A DNA stretch of 42,334 nt from the NCBI GenBank assembly GCA_029558435.1, contig JAKQEZ010000380.1, forward strand, positions 1 to 42,334, in the 5' to 3' direction. The stretch's first letter is position 1. The number at the start of each line of letters is the position of its first letter. The notes below the pieces were generated by a model, which was given only the letters and a program-made list of their open reading frames with translations, was not told the origin of the DNA and ran no database searches. Of the stretch, positions 24,360 to 31,958 are shown in pieces. Source of the DNA: Bacteroidota bacterium. Its GTDB lineage: Bacteria; Bacteroidota; Bacteroidia; Flavobacteriales; Crocinitomicaceae. The position numbers and the translations under genes were made by a program.

Positions 24360-25010
24360 TTAGGAGTATTTAACCATTATCGACTCTAAAATATCCGATA
24401 CAGCTTTGCATTTGTCGGTTGCTGTTTCAAGAGCAGAAAGCACTTCTTTGTATTTAATGATGGTTTTAGCATCTGTTTCTTTTTCAAAGATTTCTGCAAT
24501 TGATTTATCGTGAATTTTATCGGCTTTCACCTCCAATTCATAAATTTTCTTACAAATTACAGCAATGTGGGTCAATTTCTTTTTCCCAGCCAAACAATCA
24601 ATTCCTTTAGCAATTAATTTACAGCCTTCAATATTAACGTTAGTTAATTTTTTAATTGATTTAGTAACGTCATCTACTTGGTAAATAATCATCCTGTTGG
24701 CTGCATCGTTCAAATAATCCACAACATCACCAATAGCAATGTTTAATGCGTGAATATCCTCGCGGTCAAACGGAGTTAAGAAGTTTCTACTCAACTCTAA
24801 ATTAATGCTACGCATAATTTGATCCGATTCAATATCTAGTTTTGTAAGTTTTTCTTGTAAGTCCTCACGTTCTCCTTTTGGTGCATTGACCAATTCGTCT
24901 AATTGTTCAGAAACTTCAACTAAGTTGGTGGAAGCTCCTTTAAGTAATGGAATAAACTTGTTTTCTTTAGGAACTAAAAACTGTAGGATGGTATTAATTA
25001 CGTTTGCCAT
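24360..25010 (-). CDS. DUF47/PhoU-like phosphate transport regulator
   Basis: 216 residues from the ATG at 25010 (MANVINTILQFLVPKENKF); an in-frame start at 25034 lies within the probable promoter box and is rejected. The protein is almost all alpha helix with PhoU-like features: FFxxLxx-type start, IESDQIMRSINLELSRNFLTPFDREDIHAL (about 68-97) and VKADKIHDKSIAEIFEKE. DUF47 proteins are encoded with PiT transporters and are thought to control their activity or oligomer state. First gene of the phosphate operon. Confidence 0.92.
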   Translation of the reverse strand: MANVINTILQFLVPKENKFIPLLKGASTNLVEVSEQLDELVNAPKGEREDLQEKLTKLDIESDQIMRSINLELSRNFLTPFDREDIHALNIAIGDVVDYLNDAANRMIIYQVDDVTKSIKKLTNVNIEGCKLIAKGIDCLAGKKKLTHIAVICKKIYELEVKADKIHDKSIAEIFEKETDAKTIIKYKEVLSALETATDKCKAVSDILESIMVKYS

Positions 25011-25031
25011 ATATTTGAAATAAATTCGACA

Positions 25032-25039
25032 CAAAAATA
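25032..25039 (-). promoter_or_regulatory. -7 promoter box of the DUF47-PiT operon
   Basis: Minus strand TATTTTTG, matching TAnnTTTG, 21 bases before the start at 25010. It supports that start over the in-frame ATG at 25034. No PHO-box-like repeat is obvious. Confidence 0.42.
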
Positions 25040-25188
25040 TTAAATTCTTTACGATTTACGGATGTTTTATTTTAAAAACTGTTAATTTTCTTGTTAAATC
25101 TCCTTATTATAGTTTAGATTTCTTCCATTTCTTCCATTTGTTCAAATGACTTCCTAAAATGTTTCTAATTTTATCTTTTTTTTAATAA

Positions 25189-26217
25189 ATGGATTCTTTA
25201 ACGCAAATTGTACTCGGAGCTGCCGTTGGTGAAGCTGTTGCCGGGCGAAAAATGGGAGCAAAAGCAGCATTGTGGGGAGCAATTGCAGGAACTATTCCCG
25301 ACTTGGATGTTTTTATCACGGCTTTTTACCATCCTATTGAAGGGGCATTGTTACACCGAGGATTTTCTCATTCCATCTTGTTTCCACTAGTTTTTGCGCC
25401 TCTTTTTGCTTGGTTAACGCATTTGTTGTATAAACGAAAATACGAATACCGTTTGTGGGTTTTGCTTTTTTTCTTAGGAATTATTACCCATCCTTTGTTG
25501 GATATTTTTACCAATTACGGAACAAGTTTGTTTTGGCCTTTGGATACCCGTGTTGCAATCAACTCGGTTTATGTCATTGATCCACTTTATACCCTTCCAT
25601 TTTTAATCACTGTTTTGCTTGCAATTTGTAGTAAAAAAGATGCAAAATGGCGTTCATTCATTAACTGGGCAGGAATTATTTATTCATCCTTGTATCTAAT
25701 TTGGGGATTGCTGGTGCAAACTTCAATAAAAAATAATGCCCAATCATATTTTGCGCAATCGGGTGTAAAAGCTGAAAGAATAACAGTAAATGCCATGCCT
25801 TTAACTTCTTTCTATTGGATGATTTTGGGTGAAGACAAACAACATTACTACATCACCTATAAATCAATTTTTGGCAATTACAATCCTAAGGATGTTGAAG
25901 TGATTGATAAAAACCACCAGCTATTACGCGCCTTGAAATGGAAAAAAGAACAAGCTAATTATCCTCAATTATTGCGACGGTTTTCAAAAGATTACTACAC
26001 ATTAATAAAGGGCAATAATTATTACGATTTTTATGATTTGCGCTTTGGAACTACAACCAAATTAACCAATGGCGTTGTTTCTAAACCAATTTATGGCTTC
26101 AAATTGATTGTTGACAATGATTTTGTGAATAAAACAGCACGTGTTGACAATGAAAAAGCATTTTCTAGCATTAATTTTGGTGCTTATTGGAATTATATTT
26201 TTGCAAAAAATGAATAA
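25189..26217 (+). CDS. Membrane-bound metal-dependent hydrolase (YdjM/DUF457 family)
   Basis: 342 residues. The N-terminal 180 residues contain about five membrane segments and the family's metal-site motifs: MDSLTQIVLGAAVGEA, GTIPDLDVF (34-42), HRGFSHSILFP (56-66) and ITHPLLDIFTNYG (99-111). The C-terminal 150 residues are soluble and less conserved. Family members (YdjM, YbcI, YfhO-like) are called metal-dependent hydrolases from sequence; substrates are mostly unknown and may be phospholipids. The last eight bases overlap the start of the GH3 lipoprotein gene, so the two are coupled. Confidence 0.88.
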   Translation: MDSLTQIVLGAAVGEAVAGRKMGAKAALWGAIAGTIPDLDVFITAFYHPIEGALLHRGFSHSILFPLVFAPLFAWLTHLLYKRKYEYRLWVLLFFLGIITHPLLDIFTNYGTSLFWPLDTRVAINSVYVIDPLYTLPFLITVLLAICSKKDAKWRSFINWAGIIYSSLYLIWGLLVQTSIKNNAQSYFAQSGVKAERITVNAMPLTSFYWMILGEDKQHYYITYKSIFGNYNPKDVEVIDKNHQLLRALKWKKEQANYPQLLRRFSKDYYTLIKGNNYYDFYDLRFGTTTKLTNGVVSKPIYGFKLIVDNDFVNKTARVDNEKAFSSINFGAYWNYIFAKNE

Positions 26218-27370
26218 ATTTATTTTCTCCTTGCTATTTGCAGGAGTGTCTTTTGTGTCATGCACACAAACACAAACTACAGTTAATACTAACAAAGTTG
26301 AAAAAACTGTAATTGAAAAACCGGTTGTAAACGTTTTGGAGAATGTAACCATCGACGATTATTTTTCTACGAATGAGCAAATTGATGCCGAGGTTAAAAA
26401 TGTTTTCTCAAAATTATCCGACGAAGAAAAAGTGGCGCAATTAATCATGCCAGCAATGGGGCGTTTGGGGTTAACCGAAGAAGCAATCATGGCGTTGGTT
26501 AACCAAAAGAAAATTGGTGGCGTGCTTATGCTTAACGGAACGAAAGAACAATTTACACAATGGATAACCAAAATCAACGAAAAAAATAAAGAATTAGGCG
26601 CAATGCCATTTTTGTTCAGTGCTGATGCTGAGCCGTCTTTGGTCAATCGTAAAATTGCAGGTTCTACCATCGTTAAAAAAGCAGCCGAATTGTTAACCGA
26701 AGAAGATGTGCGCTTGGTGGCGCAACAAATTTCAAAGGATTTGAACGATATTGGTATCAATTACAATTTTGCACCTGTTGTAGATATGTCAACCAATTCT
26801 ACAGTTGGATACAGAGGTTTTGGAAAAAATCCGAAAAACATTGTTCCTTTTTCCAATGCATTTATCGAAGAATCTGAAAAAGCCAACATCATAACAACGG
26901 CAAAACATTTTCCTGGTCATGGATTGGTTTCTGGAGACACCCATAAATCGTTGCAAGTTATTGACGGTGAGTTAAAAGAATTGGATAATTTTAAAGCTTT
27001 AATTAAATCCAACGTGCCATCCATTATGATTGGACATTTGGCAGTGAAAAATAATCCAAAATACAATACCAATGGCTTGCCAGCAACCGTATCGCCAGAG
27101 ATTGTAACCAATTTATTGAGAAACGAGTTAGGCTATAAAGGTTTGGTGGTTACTGATGCAATGAACATGGGTGGAGTAACTCAAGTGCCAAATGCTAATG
27201 CGGCTGTTATTGCTGCTGGAGGCGATATTGTTTTAATGCCTTTGGATGCCAGTAAAGCACACGCAGAAATTTTGAAAAAATACCAATCAGACGAAGCGTT
27301 TAAGAAAATTGCTGATGAAGCAGTGAAACGTGTGTTGCGTATGAAAATTTGCATGAAATTAAAAAACTAA
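26210..27370 (+). CDS. GH3 family lipoprotein, NagZ-like beta-N-acetylhexosaminidase
   Basis: 386 residues from the ATG at 26210, which overlaps the previous stop codon (ATGAATAA). The first 18 residues form a lipoprotein signal peptide (FVSC, lipidation at C18). The GH3 barrel follows: KHFPGHG (232-238) with the acid/base loop D243-T-H245 typical of NagZ rather than beta-glucosidases, and the nucleophile D316 in VVTDAMNMGG. NagZ removes terminal N-acetylglucosamine from muropeptides; an exported, lipid-anchored version would act on peptidoglycan or another glycan in the envelope. It lies 12 bases before the crotonase gene. The C-terminus is short, without a fused beta-lactamase domain as seen in many Bacteroidota homologues. 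Confidence 0.9.
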   Translation: MNKFIFSLLFAGVSFVSCTQTQTTVNTNKVEKTVIEKPVVNVLENVTIDDYFSTNEQIDAEVKNVFSKLSDEEKVAQLIMPAMGRLGLTEEAIMALVNQKKIGGVLMLNGTKEQFTQWITKINEKNKELGAMPFLFSADAEPSLVNRKIAGSTIVKKAAELLTEEDVRLVAQQISKDLNDIGINYNFAPVVDMSTNSTVGYRGFGKNPKNIVPFSNAFIEESEKANIITTAKHFPGHGLVSGDTHKSLQVIDGELKELDNFKALIKSNVPSIMIGHLAVKNNPKYNTNGLPATVSPEIVTNLLRNELGYKGLVVTDAMNMGGVTQVPNANAAVIAAGGDIVLMPLDASKAHAEILKKYQSDEAFKKIADEAVKRVLRMKICMKLKN

Positions 27371-27382
27371 AATAGAACAACT

Positions 27383-28156
27383 ATGGAAATTATTGTATCG
27401 GATAACAACGGCGTTAGAACTTTAAAATTGAACCGCCCAGAAGTATTCAATTCGTTTAATCAAAAAATGGCCTTTGCCTTGCACCAAGAATTGGACAAAG
27501 CAGAAGCAGATAATAATGTGCGTGCTATTGTTTTAATTGGTGAGGGGAAAGCATTTTGTGCAGGTCAAGATTTAGCAGAAGTAATGGATCCAAACGGTCC
27601 AGAGTTGACTTCTATTGTTGCCAATCATTACAACCCAATCATTGAACGTATTCGCAAAATTGAAAAACCAATTATTGGAGCTGTAAACGGTGTAGCGGCT
27701 GGTGCTGGTGCAAATATTGCCATTGCTTGCGATATTACAATTGCTAAGAAAAGTGCAGCGTTTATTCAAGCGTTTTCAAAAATCGGATTAATCCCAGATT
27801 CTGCCGGAACGTTCTTTTTGCCACGCATCATTGGTTTTCAAAAAGCAGCTGCTTTGATGATGATAGGTGATAAAGTAAGTGCCGAAGATGCTGCAGCGAT
27901 GAACATGATTTATAAGGCTGTTGACGACGAAAACTTTGAGGCAGAAGTCTATAAATTAGCCGAAAAACTAGCGCAAATGCCAACTAAAGGTCTTGGTTTA
28001 ACCAAAAGAGCATTGAACTTAAGTATGACCAATAATTTGACTCAACAATTGGCAGTTGAGGGGGAATTGCAAACATTGGCAGGACAAACCTATGATTACA
28101 ATGAAGGTGTGAATGCATTTTTAGAAAAAAGAACACCTGTTTTTAAAGGAGAATAA
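27383..28156 (+). CDS. Enoyl-CoA hydratase/isomerase, PaaG-like
   Basis: 257 residues, crotonase fold. Oxyanion-hole segments are AFCAGQDLAEV (about 57-67) and GVAAGAGANIAIACD (about 105-119); the catalytic-loop segment FSKIGLIPDSAGTFFLPR (about 131-148) has Asp instead of the second hydratase Glu. That Asp pattern and the C-terminal FLEKRTPVFKG point to the PaaG isomerase group (ring-epoxide to oxepin-CoA in phenylacetate breakdown, or double-bond shift). No other paa genes are near, so a general fatty-acyl isomerase role is equally possible. It is in the same run as the GH3 gene and followed by a terminator. Confidence 0.88.
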   Translation: MEIIVSDNNGVRTLKLNRPEVFNSFNQKMAFALHQELDKAEADNNVRAIVLIGEGKAFCAGQDLAEVMDPNGPELTSIVANHYNPIIERIRKIEKPIIGAVNGVAAGAGANIAIACDITIAKKSAAFIQAFSKIGLIPDSAGTFFLPRIIGFQKAAALMMIGDKVSAEDAAAMNMIYKAVDDENFEAEVYKLAEKLAQMPTKGLGLTKRALNLSMTNNLTQQLAVEGELQTLAGQTYDYNEGVNAFLEKRTPVFKGE

Positions 28157-28177
28157 TTACTCGAAAAATTTTCAAGA

Positions 28178-28216
28178 AATCGTGATATCGAAATATGTCG
28201 ATATTGCGATTTTTTG
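28178..28216 (+). terminator. Terminator after the PaaG-like gene
   Basis: AATCGTGATATCGA and TCGATATTGCGATT form a 14-bp stem (two wobble pairs) with an AATATG loop, followed by TTTTTG. Confidence 0.85.
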
Positions 28217-28261
28217 TCTTACGAATCATCAGAACATACCATAAAATCAATAATAGTTTAC

Positions 28262-28269
28262 TAACTTTG
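28262..28269 (+). promoter_or_regulatory. -7 promoter box directly before pcm
   Basis: TAACTTTG matches TAnnTTTG and ends only 4 bases before the pcm ATG at 28274, so the transcript would start at or next to the start codon. No well-placed TTG box is seen upstream. Confidence 0.45.
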
Positions 28270-28273
28270 CACC

Positions 28274-28918
28274 ATGCAAGACACTTTCAAACACAAAGGA
28301 ATGAGAAGACAACTCATCAACGAGTTGCGTGAAAAAGGAATTAAAAACGAAGCTGTTTTAGAAGCGTTTGATGCCATTCCACGTCATTTCTTTTTAGATT
28401 TAGTTTTTGAACAACAAGCATACAGCAATCAAGCATTTCAAATTGGTGCAGGACAAACCATTTCTCATCCCTATACCGTTGCTTTTCAAACCGATTTATT
28501 GGAGTTGAAAAAAGGTGAAAAAGTATTGGAAATTGGTACGGGTTCTGGTTTTCAAACATGCATTTTGTGCCAACTTGGTGCTAAGGTGTTTTCCATAGAA
28601 CGTCAACGCGAATTGTTTTTGAAAGCACAAAAAATCATTCACCACTTTAACTTCAGACCACGTTTGATGTATGGTGATGGTTATGCTGGAATGCCAAGTT
28701 TTGCACCGTTTGATAAAATTTTGGTAACTTGTGGAGCGCCTGATGTACCACAAGCTTTGCTTGAACAATTAAAAGTAGGCGGCATCATGGTGATTCCTGT
28801 TGGAGAGGGAAAAGACCAAATAATGCTCAAAATTAGAAAAAACGAAGACGGAACATTCTCCTCGCAAGAATTAGGCGTTTTTAGTTTTGTTCCAATGTTA
28901 GAAAATAAAGTAAAATAG
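28274..28918 (+). CDS. pcm: Protein-L-isoaspartate O-methyltransferase
   Basis: 214 residues, class I SAM-dependent methyltransferase. The SAM loop is VLEIGTGSGFQT (84-95); the N-terminal MRRQLINELREKGIKNEAVLEAF and IGAGQTISHPYTVAFQT (57-73) and the C-terminal GVFSFVPML are PCMT signatures. It methylates L-isoaspartyl residues in damaged proteins, starting their repair. The gene begins right after a promoter box, with almost no leader, and is followed 6 bases later by the cyclophilin gene, so the two share a transcript and both deal with protein damage or folding. Confidence 0.94.
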   Translation: MQDTFKHKGMRRQLINELREKGIKNEAVLEAFDAIPRHFFLDLVFEQQAYSNQAFQIGAGQTISHPYTVAFQTDLLELKKGEKVLEIGTGSGFQTCILCQLGAKVFSIERQRELFLKAQKIIHHFNFRPRLMYGDGYAGMPSFAPFDKILVTCGAPDVPQALLEQLKVGGIMVIPVGEGKDQIMLKIRKNEDGTFSSQELGVFSFVPMLENKVK

Positions 28919-28924
28919 ATAGTT

Positions 28925-29377
28925 ATGCACGCAATAATTAAAACAAACAAGGGAGAGATGAAAGTGGAATTCTTCGCTCAAGATGCTCCCAATACAGTTG
29001 CTAATTTCGTTAAATTGGCAAAAGAAGGATATTATGACGGATTGAAATGGCATCGCGTTATTCCTGATTTCGTAATTCAAGGTGGTTGCCCTAATTCAAG
29101 AGAAGGAGCTAAAGGAATGCCAGGAACAGGTGGACCAGGATACACAATTGATTGTGAATTGACGGGCGATAACCAATTTCATGATAGAGGAGTGCTTTCA
29201 ATGGCGCACGCAGGAAGAAACACGGGTGGTTCTCAATTCTTTGTTTGTCACTCACGTAAAAATACAGCACATTTGGATAGAAACCATACCTGCTTTGGAA
29301 AAGTAGTGGAAGGTGTGGATGTAGTTGACGACATTCGTCAAGGAGATTCAATCGATTCAATCACAATTGTAGAATAA
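28925..29377 (+). CDS. Cyclophilin-type peptidyl-prolyl cis-trans isomerase
   Basis: 150 residues, the minimal single-domain cyclophilin. The active-site segment WHRVIPDFVIQGG (42-54) replaces the usual Phe-His-Arg start with Trp-His-Arg; GSQFFV (about 101-106) and NHTCFGKVVEGVDVVD are as in the family. No signal peptide, so cytoplasmic (PpiB type). The protein has a shorter loop set than PpiB, with several Cys residues (CPNSRE, CELTG, CHSR). It is the second gene of the pcm operon and ends in a strong hairpin. Confidence 0.93.
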   Translation: MHAIIKTNKGEMKVEFFAQDAPNTVANFVKLAKEGYYDGLKWHRVIPDFVIQGGCPNSREGAKGMPGTGGPGYTIDCELTGDNQFHDRGVLSMAHAGRNTGGSQFFVCHSRKNTAHLDRNHTCFGKVVEGVDVVDDIRQGDSIDSITIVE

Positions 29378-29381
29378 TTGG

Positions 29382-29407
29382 AAGCCCTTTTTTAAGGGCT
29401 TTTTTTT
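29382..29407 (+). terminator. Terminator after the cyclophilin gene
   Basis: AAGCCCTT, a TTTT loop, AAGGGCTT, then T residues to 29407. A compact and perfect 8-bp stem. The next gene begins 6 bases later. Confidence 0.9.
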
Positions 29408-29413
29408 GATAGT

Positions 29414-29893
29414 ATGGCAAATTTTAGCATTAGAAAAGCAACAGTAAACGATGCTCCAAAAATTGTGAGCTTGATTAAAGAATTGGCAATTTACGAAAAA
29501 TTGTTGCACGAAGCCGTTGTAACAGTAGAGCAAATTGAAACCAATGTTTTTGAAAAAAAATATGCAGATGTGTTAATGGCCGAAGAAGATGGAGAAGTAG
29601 TTGGCTTTGCACTGTATTTTTATAATTTTTCAACGTTTAAAGGGAAACCAGGCTTGTATTTGGAAGATTTATACGTAGAACCACAACACAGAGGCAAAGG
29701 TTATGGCAAAATGTTGCTCATAGAATTGGCAAAAATTGCAGCGGCTAATAATTGCGGTCGAATGGAGTGGAGTGTGTTGGATTGGAACACACCTTCGATA
29801 GAATTTTACAAATCATTGGGTGCGCAACCAATGGATGAGTGGACCGTTTATCGTTTAACCGAAGAGAAGATACATCTTTTGGCAAAGAATTAA
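29414..29893 (+). CDS. GNAT acetyltransferase resembling spermidine/spermine N1-acetyltransferase (SSAT)
   Basis: 159 residues, complete GNAT fold. The acetyl-CoA loop is QHRGKGYGKMLL (about 94-105). Other segments match SSAT of animals and bacteria: GFALYFYNFSTFKGKPGLYLEDLYV (with the aromatic-rich acceptor strand) and MEWSVLDWNTPSIEFYKSLGA (about 115-135). SSATs acetylate polyamines or related small amines such as thialysine; which substrate this one uses is unknown. The start codon is 6 bases downstream of the cyclophilin terminator, so expression depends on readthrough or a promoter overlapping the hairpin. Confidence 0.88.
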   Translation: MANFSIRKATVNDAPKIVSLIKELAIYEKLLHEAVVTVEQIETNVFEKKYADVLMAEEDGEVVGFALYFYNFSTFKGKPGLYLEDLYVEPQHRGKGYGKMLLIELAKIAAANNCGRMEWSVLDWNTPSIEFYKSLGAQPMDEWTVYRLTEEKIHLLAKN

Positions 29894-29926
29894 TTTTTTT
29901 ACTATCTTACACTACAATTAAACACT

Positions 29927-30697
29927 ATGAAAACAAAAGAAGAAATTGTAAACAACTGGTTACCGCGCTATACGGGTGAAGAAATTGGAAATTTTGGAAA
30001 ATACATTTTACTATGTAATTTTTCGTTTTACATTGAAACATTTGCCAAAGAATTTAATGCAGAGATTAAAGGTGTAGGAGGCCCAATGCAATGTGCCACG
30101 GCTAACGGAATTACCATCATAAATTTTGGAATAGGGAGTGCCTCGGCAGCAACGTGCATGGATTTATTGTCAGCCATTCATCCAAAAGCAGTGTTGTTTT
30201 TAGGAAAATGTGGGGGACTCAAGAAAAAATGTGAAGTCGGTGATTTAATTTTACCCATTGCAGCCATTCGTGGTGAAGGAGCAAGTTTGGATTATTTTCC
30301 TTCTGAAGTACCAGCATTGCCAGCGTTTGCTTTGCAAAAGGCAATTTCTACAACCATTCGCGATTTTGGTAGAGATTATTGGACAGGAACGTGCTATACC
30401 ACCAACCGCAGAATTTGGGAACACGATGAAGAGTTTAAAGAATACCTCCGAAAAATACGCGCACTTGCAATTGATATGGAAACGGCAACGATTTTTAGCG
30501 TAGGCTTTTTTAATGAGATTCCAACTGGAGCGTTGTTATTGGTTTCTGATCAACCAATGATTCCCGAAGGTGTAAAAACATCGGAAAGCGATAAAAAAGT
30601 AACCTCCAATTTTGCGGTAGAACATATAAAAATTGGTATAGAATCGCTTAAACAGTTAATCAATAACGGACATACCGTAAAACATTTGAAATTTTAG
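29927..30697 (+). CDS. amn: AMP nucleosidase, short form
   Basis: 256 residues, nucleoside phosphorylase fold. GVGGPMQCATANG, FGIGSASAATCMDLL and FLGKCGGLKKKCEVGDLILP (about 92-111) form the phosphate and base site; AIDMETATIFSVGF (about 182-195) carries the ribose-binding MET motif with a preceding Asp; LLLVSDQP (about 204-211) includes the base-contacting Asp. It cleaves AMP to adenine and ribose 5-phosphate, unlike phosphorylases. The form lacks the large N-terminal domain of the E. coli enzyme, as is usual in Bacteroidota. It follows the SSAT gene by 33 bases. Confidence 0.88.
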   Translation: MKTKEEIVNNWLPRYTGEEIGNFGKYILLCNFSFYIETFAKEFNAEIKGVGGPMQCATANGITIINFGIGSASAATCMDLLSAIHPKAVLFLGKCGGLKKKCEVGDLILPIAAIRGEGASLDYFPSEVPALPAFALQKAISTTIRDFGRDYWTGTCYTTNRRIWEHDEEFKEYLRKIRALAIDMETATIFSVGFFNEIPTGALLLVSDQPMIPEGVKTSESDKKVTSNFAVEHIKIGIESLKQLINNGHTVKHLKF

Positions 30698-30760
30698 TTC
30701 TACTTTTTTGCAGGTGAAAAGAAAATTCAGCTAAAAGCAGAAAAAAAAGTGGTTGGATAG

Positions 30761-30790
30761 TTGGAAAAATGAAAAGAATCACTATTTTTG
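30761..30790 (+). promoter_or_regulatory. Complete Bacteroidota-type promoter of the tRNA-Met gene
   Basis: TTG (30761-30763), a 19-base spacer, and TATTTTTG (30783-30790). Transcription would start about 10 bases before the mature 5' end of the tRNA at 30807. Confidence 0.7.
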
Positions 30791-30806
30791 CACCCGCAAT
30801 AACCTT

Positions 30807-30880
30807 GGCGAGATAGCTCAGTTGGTTAGAGCGCAGGATTCATAACCCTGAGGTCCCGAGTTCAACTCTCGGTCTCGCTA
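30807..30880 (+). tRNA. tRNA-Met (anticodon CAT)
   Basis: All arms fold: acceptor GGCGAGA with TCTCGCT (a G-T first pair), D arm GCTC/GAGC, anticodon stem CAGGA/CCCTG (A-C mismatch next to the loop TTCATAA), T arm CCGAG-TTCAACT-CTCGG and discriminator A. The anticodon is CAT. The acceptor and D arm look like an elongator methionine tRNA; a lysidine-modified isoleucine tRNA is less likely. CCA is not encoded; the next bases are CAAA. Confidence 0.93.
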
Positions 30881-30884
30881 CAAA

Positions 30885-30915
30885 AAAAAGGTCGCTCATT
30901 GAGTGACCTTTTTAC
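30885..30915. terminator. Terminator after tRNA-Met, usable from both strands
   Basis: AAAAAGGTCGCTC and GAGTGACCTTTTT form a 13-bp stem with one wobble around a 3-base loop, A-run before and T-run after. It can also end the small minus-strand gene at 30932. Confidence 0.87.
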
Positions 30916-30931
30916 ATTTTACGGAAATTGC

Positions 30932-31165
30932 TTATCTCCAATAATTATTGGCAGCAGCAACTGTTTGAAATTCCAATGCTACCACTTCAGCAGATGCAAC
31001 CAATAATCCAGCGTCTTCGGCATATTGCGGGCGCAATCTTTTCTTTACTTCAGGATCAGATTGGATGGCACCTATTGTTTTTCTTGCCATTTTAATTGCC
31101 AATTCTCTTCCTTCTTGTGGTGTTTTAGTAATTAAACTATCCAACCATATTTCTGTATTTTCCAT
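30932..31165 (-). CDS. Small hypothetical protein
   Basis: 77 residues, MENTEIWLDSLITKTPQEGR and on, with mixed charge, strong helix propensity and no signal peptide or membrane segment. A region RLRPQYAEDAGLLVASAEVVALEFQ may form one long helix. I do not recognise a family. Evidence that it is real: its own TAAATTTG box 21 bases upstream, a terminator hairpin just downstream, and no competing frame. Function unknown. Confidence 0.6.
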   Translation of the reverse strand: MENTEIWLDSLITKTPQEGRELAIKMARKTIGAIQSDPEVKKRLRPQYAEDAGLLVASAEVVALEFQTVAAANNYWR

Positions 31166-31186
31166 AACTTAAATTTTGATACTCTT

Positions 31187-31194
31187 CAAATTTA
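31187..31194 (-). promoter_or_regulatory. -7 promoter box of the small hypothetical gene
   Basis: Minus strand TAAATTTG matches TAnnTTTG, 21 bases before the ATG at 31165. It lies back to back with the aldolase promoter box at 31221. Confidence 0.4.
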
Positions 31195-31220
31195 CAAATT
31201 TTAAATACGAATACATTTCT

Positions 31221-31228
31221 TACCTTTG
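31221..31228 (+). promoter_or_regulatory. -7 promoter box of the transaldolase-like gene
   Basis: TACCTTTG matches TAnnTTTG, 14 bases before the ATG at 31243. No TTG at the expected distance; the upstream region is A+T rich. Confidence 0.45.
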
Positions 31229-31242
31229 CAAAAAAAAGAAAT

Positions 31243-31899
31243 ATGAAGTTTTTTATAGACACAGCAAATCTAAATGAAATTAAAGAAGCCTATGAATTAG
31301 GTATTTTGGATGGAGTTACAACCAACCCGTCATTGATGGCTAAAGAAGGCATTACGGGCGAACAAAATATTTTAAATCACTACGTTGCCATTTGTAATAT
31401 TGTGGATGGTCCAGTTTCTGCAGAAGTTATAGCTACCGATTTCGAAGGGATGATTAAAGAGGGCGAAGCATTGGCAAAATTGCACAAAAATATTGTGGTA
31501 AAAGTACCAATGATTCCAGAAGGTATCAAAGCAATTAAATATTTTTCTTCAAAAGGAATTAAAACTAATTGTACGTTGATTTTCTCTGCTGGTCAAGCTT
31601 TATTAGCGGCAAAAGCAGGTGCAACTTATGTGTCTCCGTTTTTAGGAAGATTAGACGATATTTCTTTTGATGGGTTGGAGTTGATTGCTCAAATCCGCAC
31701 TATTTTTGATAATTATTTGTTTGAAACAGAGATACTTTCAGCTTCTGTTCGTCACCCAATGCACATTATTCGTTGCGCAGAAATTGGGTCGGATGTAGCA
31801 ACTTGTCCTTTAAATGCTATCAAAGCATTGGCAAATCACCCGTTGACTGATAAAGGATTGCAACAATTCTTAGCAGATTACGCAAAAGGAAATAAATAA
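31243..31899 (+). CDS. Transaldolase / fructose-6-phosphate aldolase (TalC/FSA type)
   Basis: 218 residues, the short single-domain form. [16 protein letters not shown] and [13 protein letters not shown] (24-36) are the family start; the Schiff-base lysine is K87 in [38 protein letters not shown] strands follow, ending in the usual C-terminal helix. Members either act as transaldolases of the pentose phosphate pathway or cleave fructose 6-phosphate to dihydroxyacetone and glyceraldehyde 3-phosphate. Sequence alone does not separate the two. Ended by a hairpin shared with the convergent SDR gene. Confidence 0.93.
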   Translation: MKFFIDTANLNEIKEAYELGILDGVTTNPSLMAKEGITGEQNILNHYVAICNIVDGPVSAEVIATDFEGMIKEGEALAKLHKNIVVKVPMIPEGIKAIKYFSSKGIKTNCTLIFSAGQALLAAKAGATYVSPFLGRLDDISFDGLELIAQIRTIFDNYLFETEILSASVRHPMHIIRCAEIGSDVATCPLNAIKALANHPLTDKGLQQFLADYAKGNK

Positions 31900-31916
31900 G
31901 AAATAACGATTCAAAA

Positions 31917-31958
31917 AACAGGATAGAGGTTGGAGTAATTTCAGCCTCTATTGTTTTT
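31917..31958. terminator. Bidirectional terminator between the aldolase and SDR genes
   Basis: ATAGAGG (31923-31929) pairs with CCTCTAT (31945-31951); AACA/TGTT extend the stem after a small interior bulge. T runs follow on the plus strand and, read the other way, on the minus strand. It includes the last codons of the SDR gene. Confidence 0.72.

Noticed and set aside
26359..26760. A 133-codon open frame on the minus strand
   Set aside because: Antisense to the GH3 lipoprotein gene with no domain, promoter or signal of its own.
30807..30880. tRNA-Met as an integration site
   Set aside because: No integrase, direct repeat of the 3' end or foreign genes follow; a terminator and ordinary genes do.
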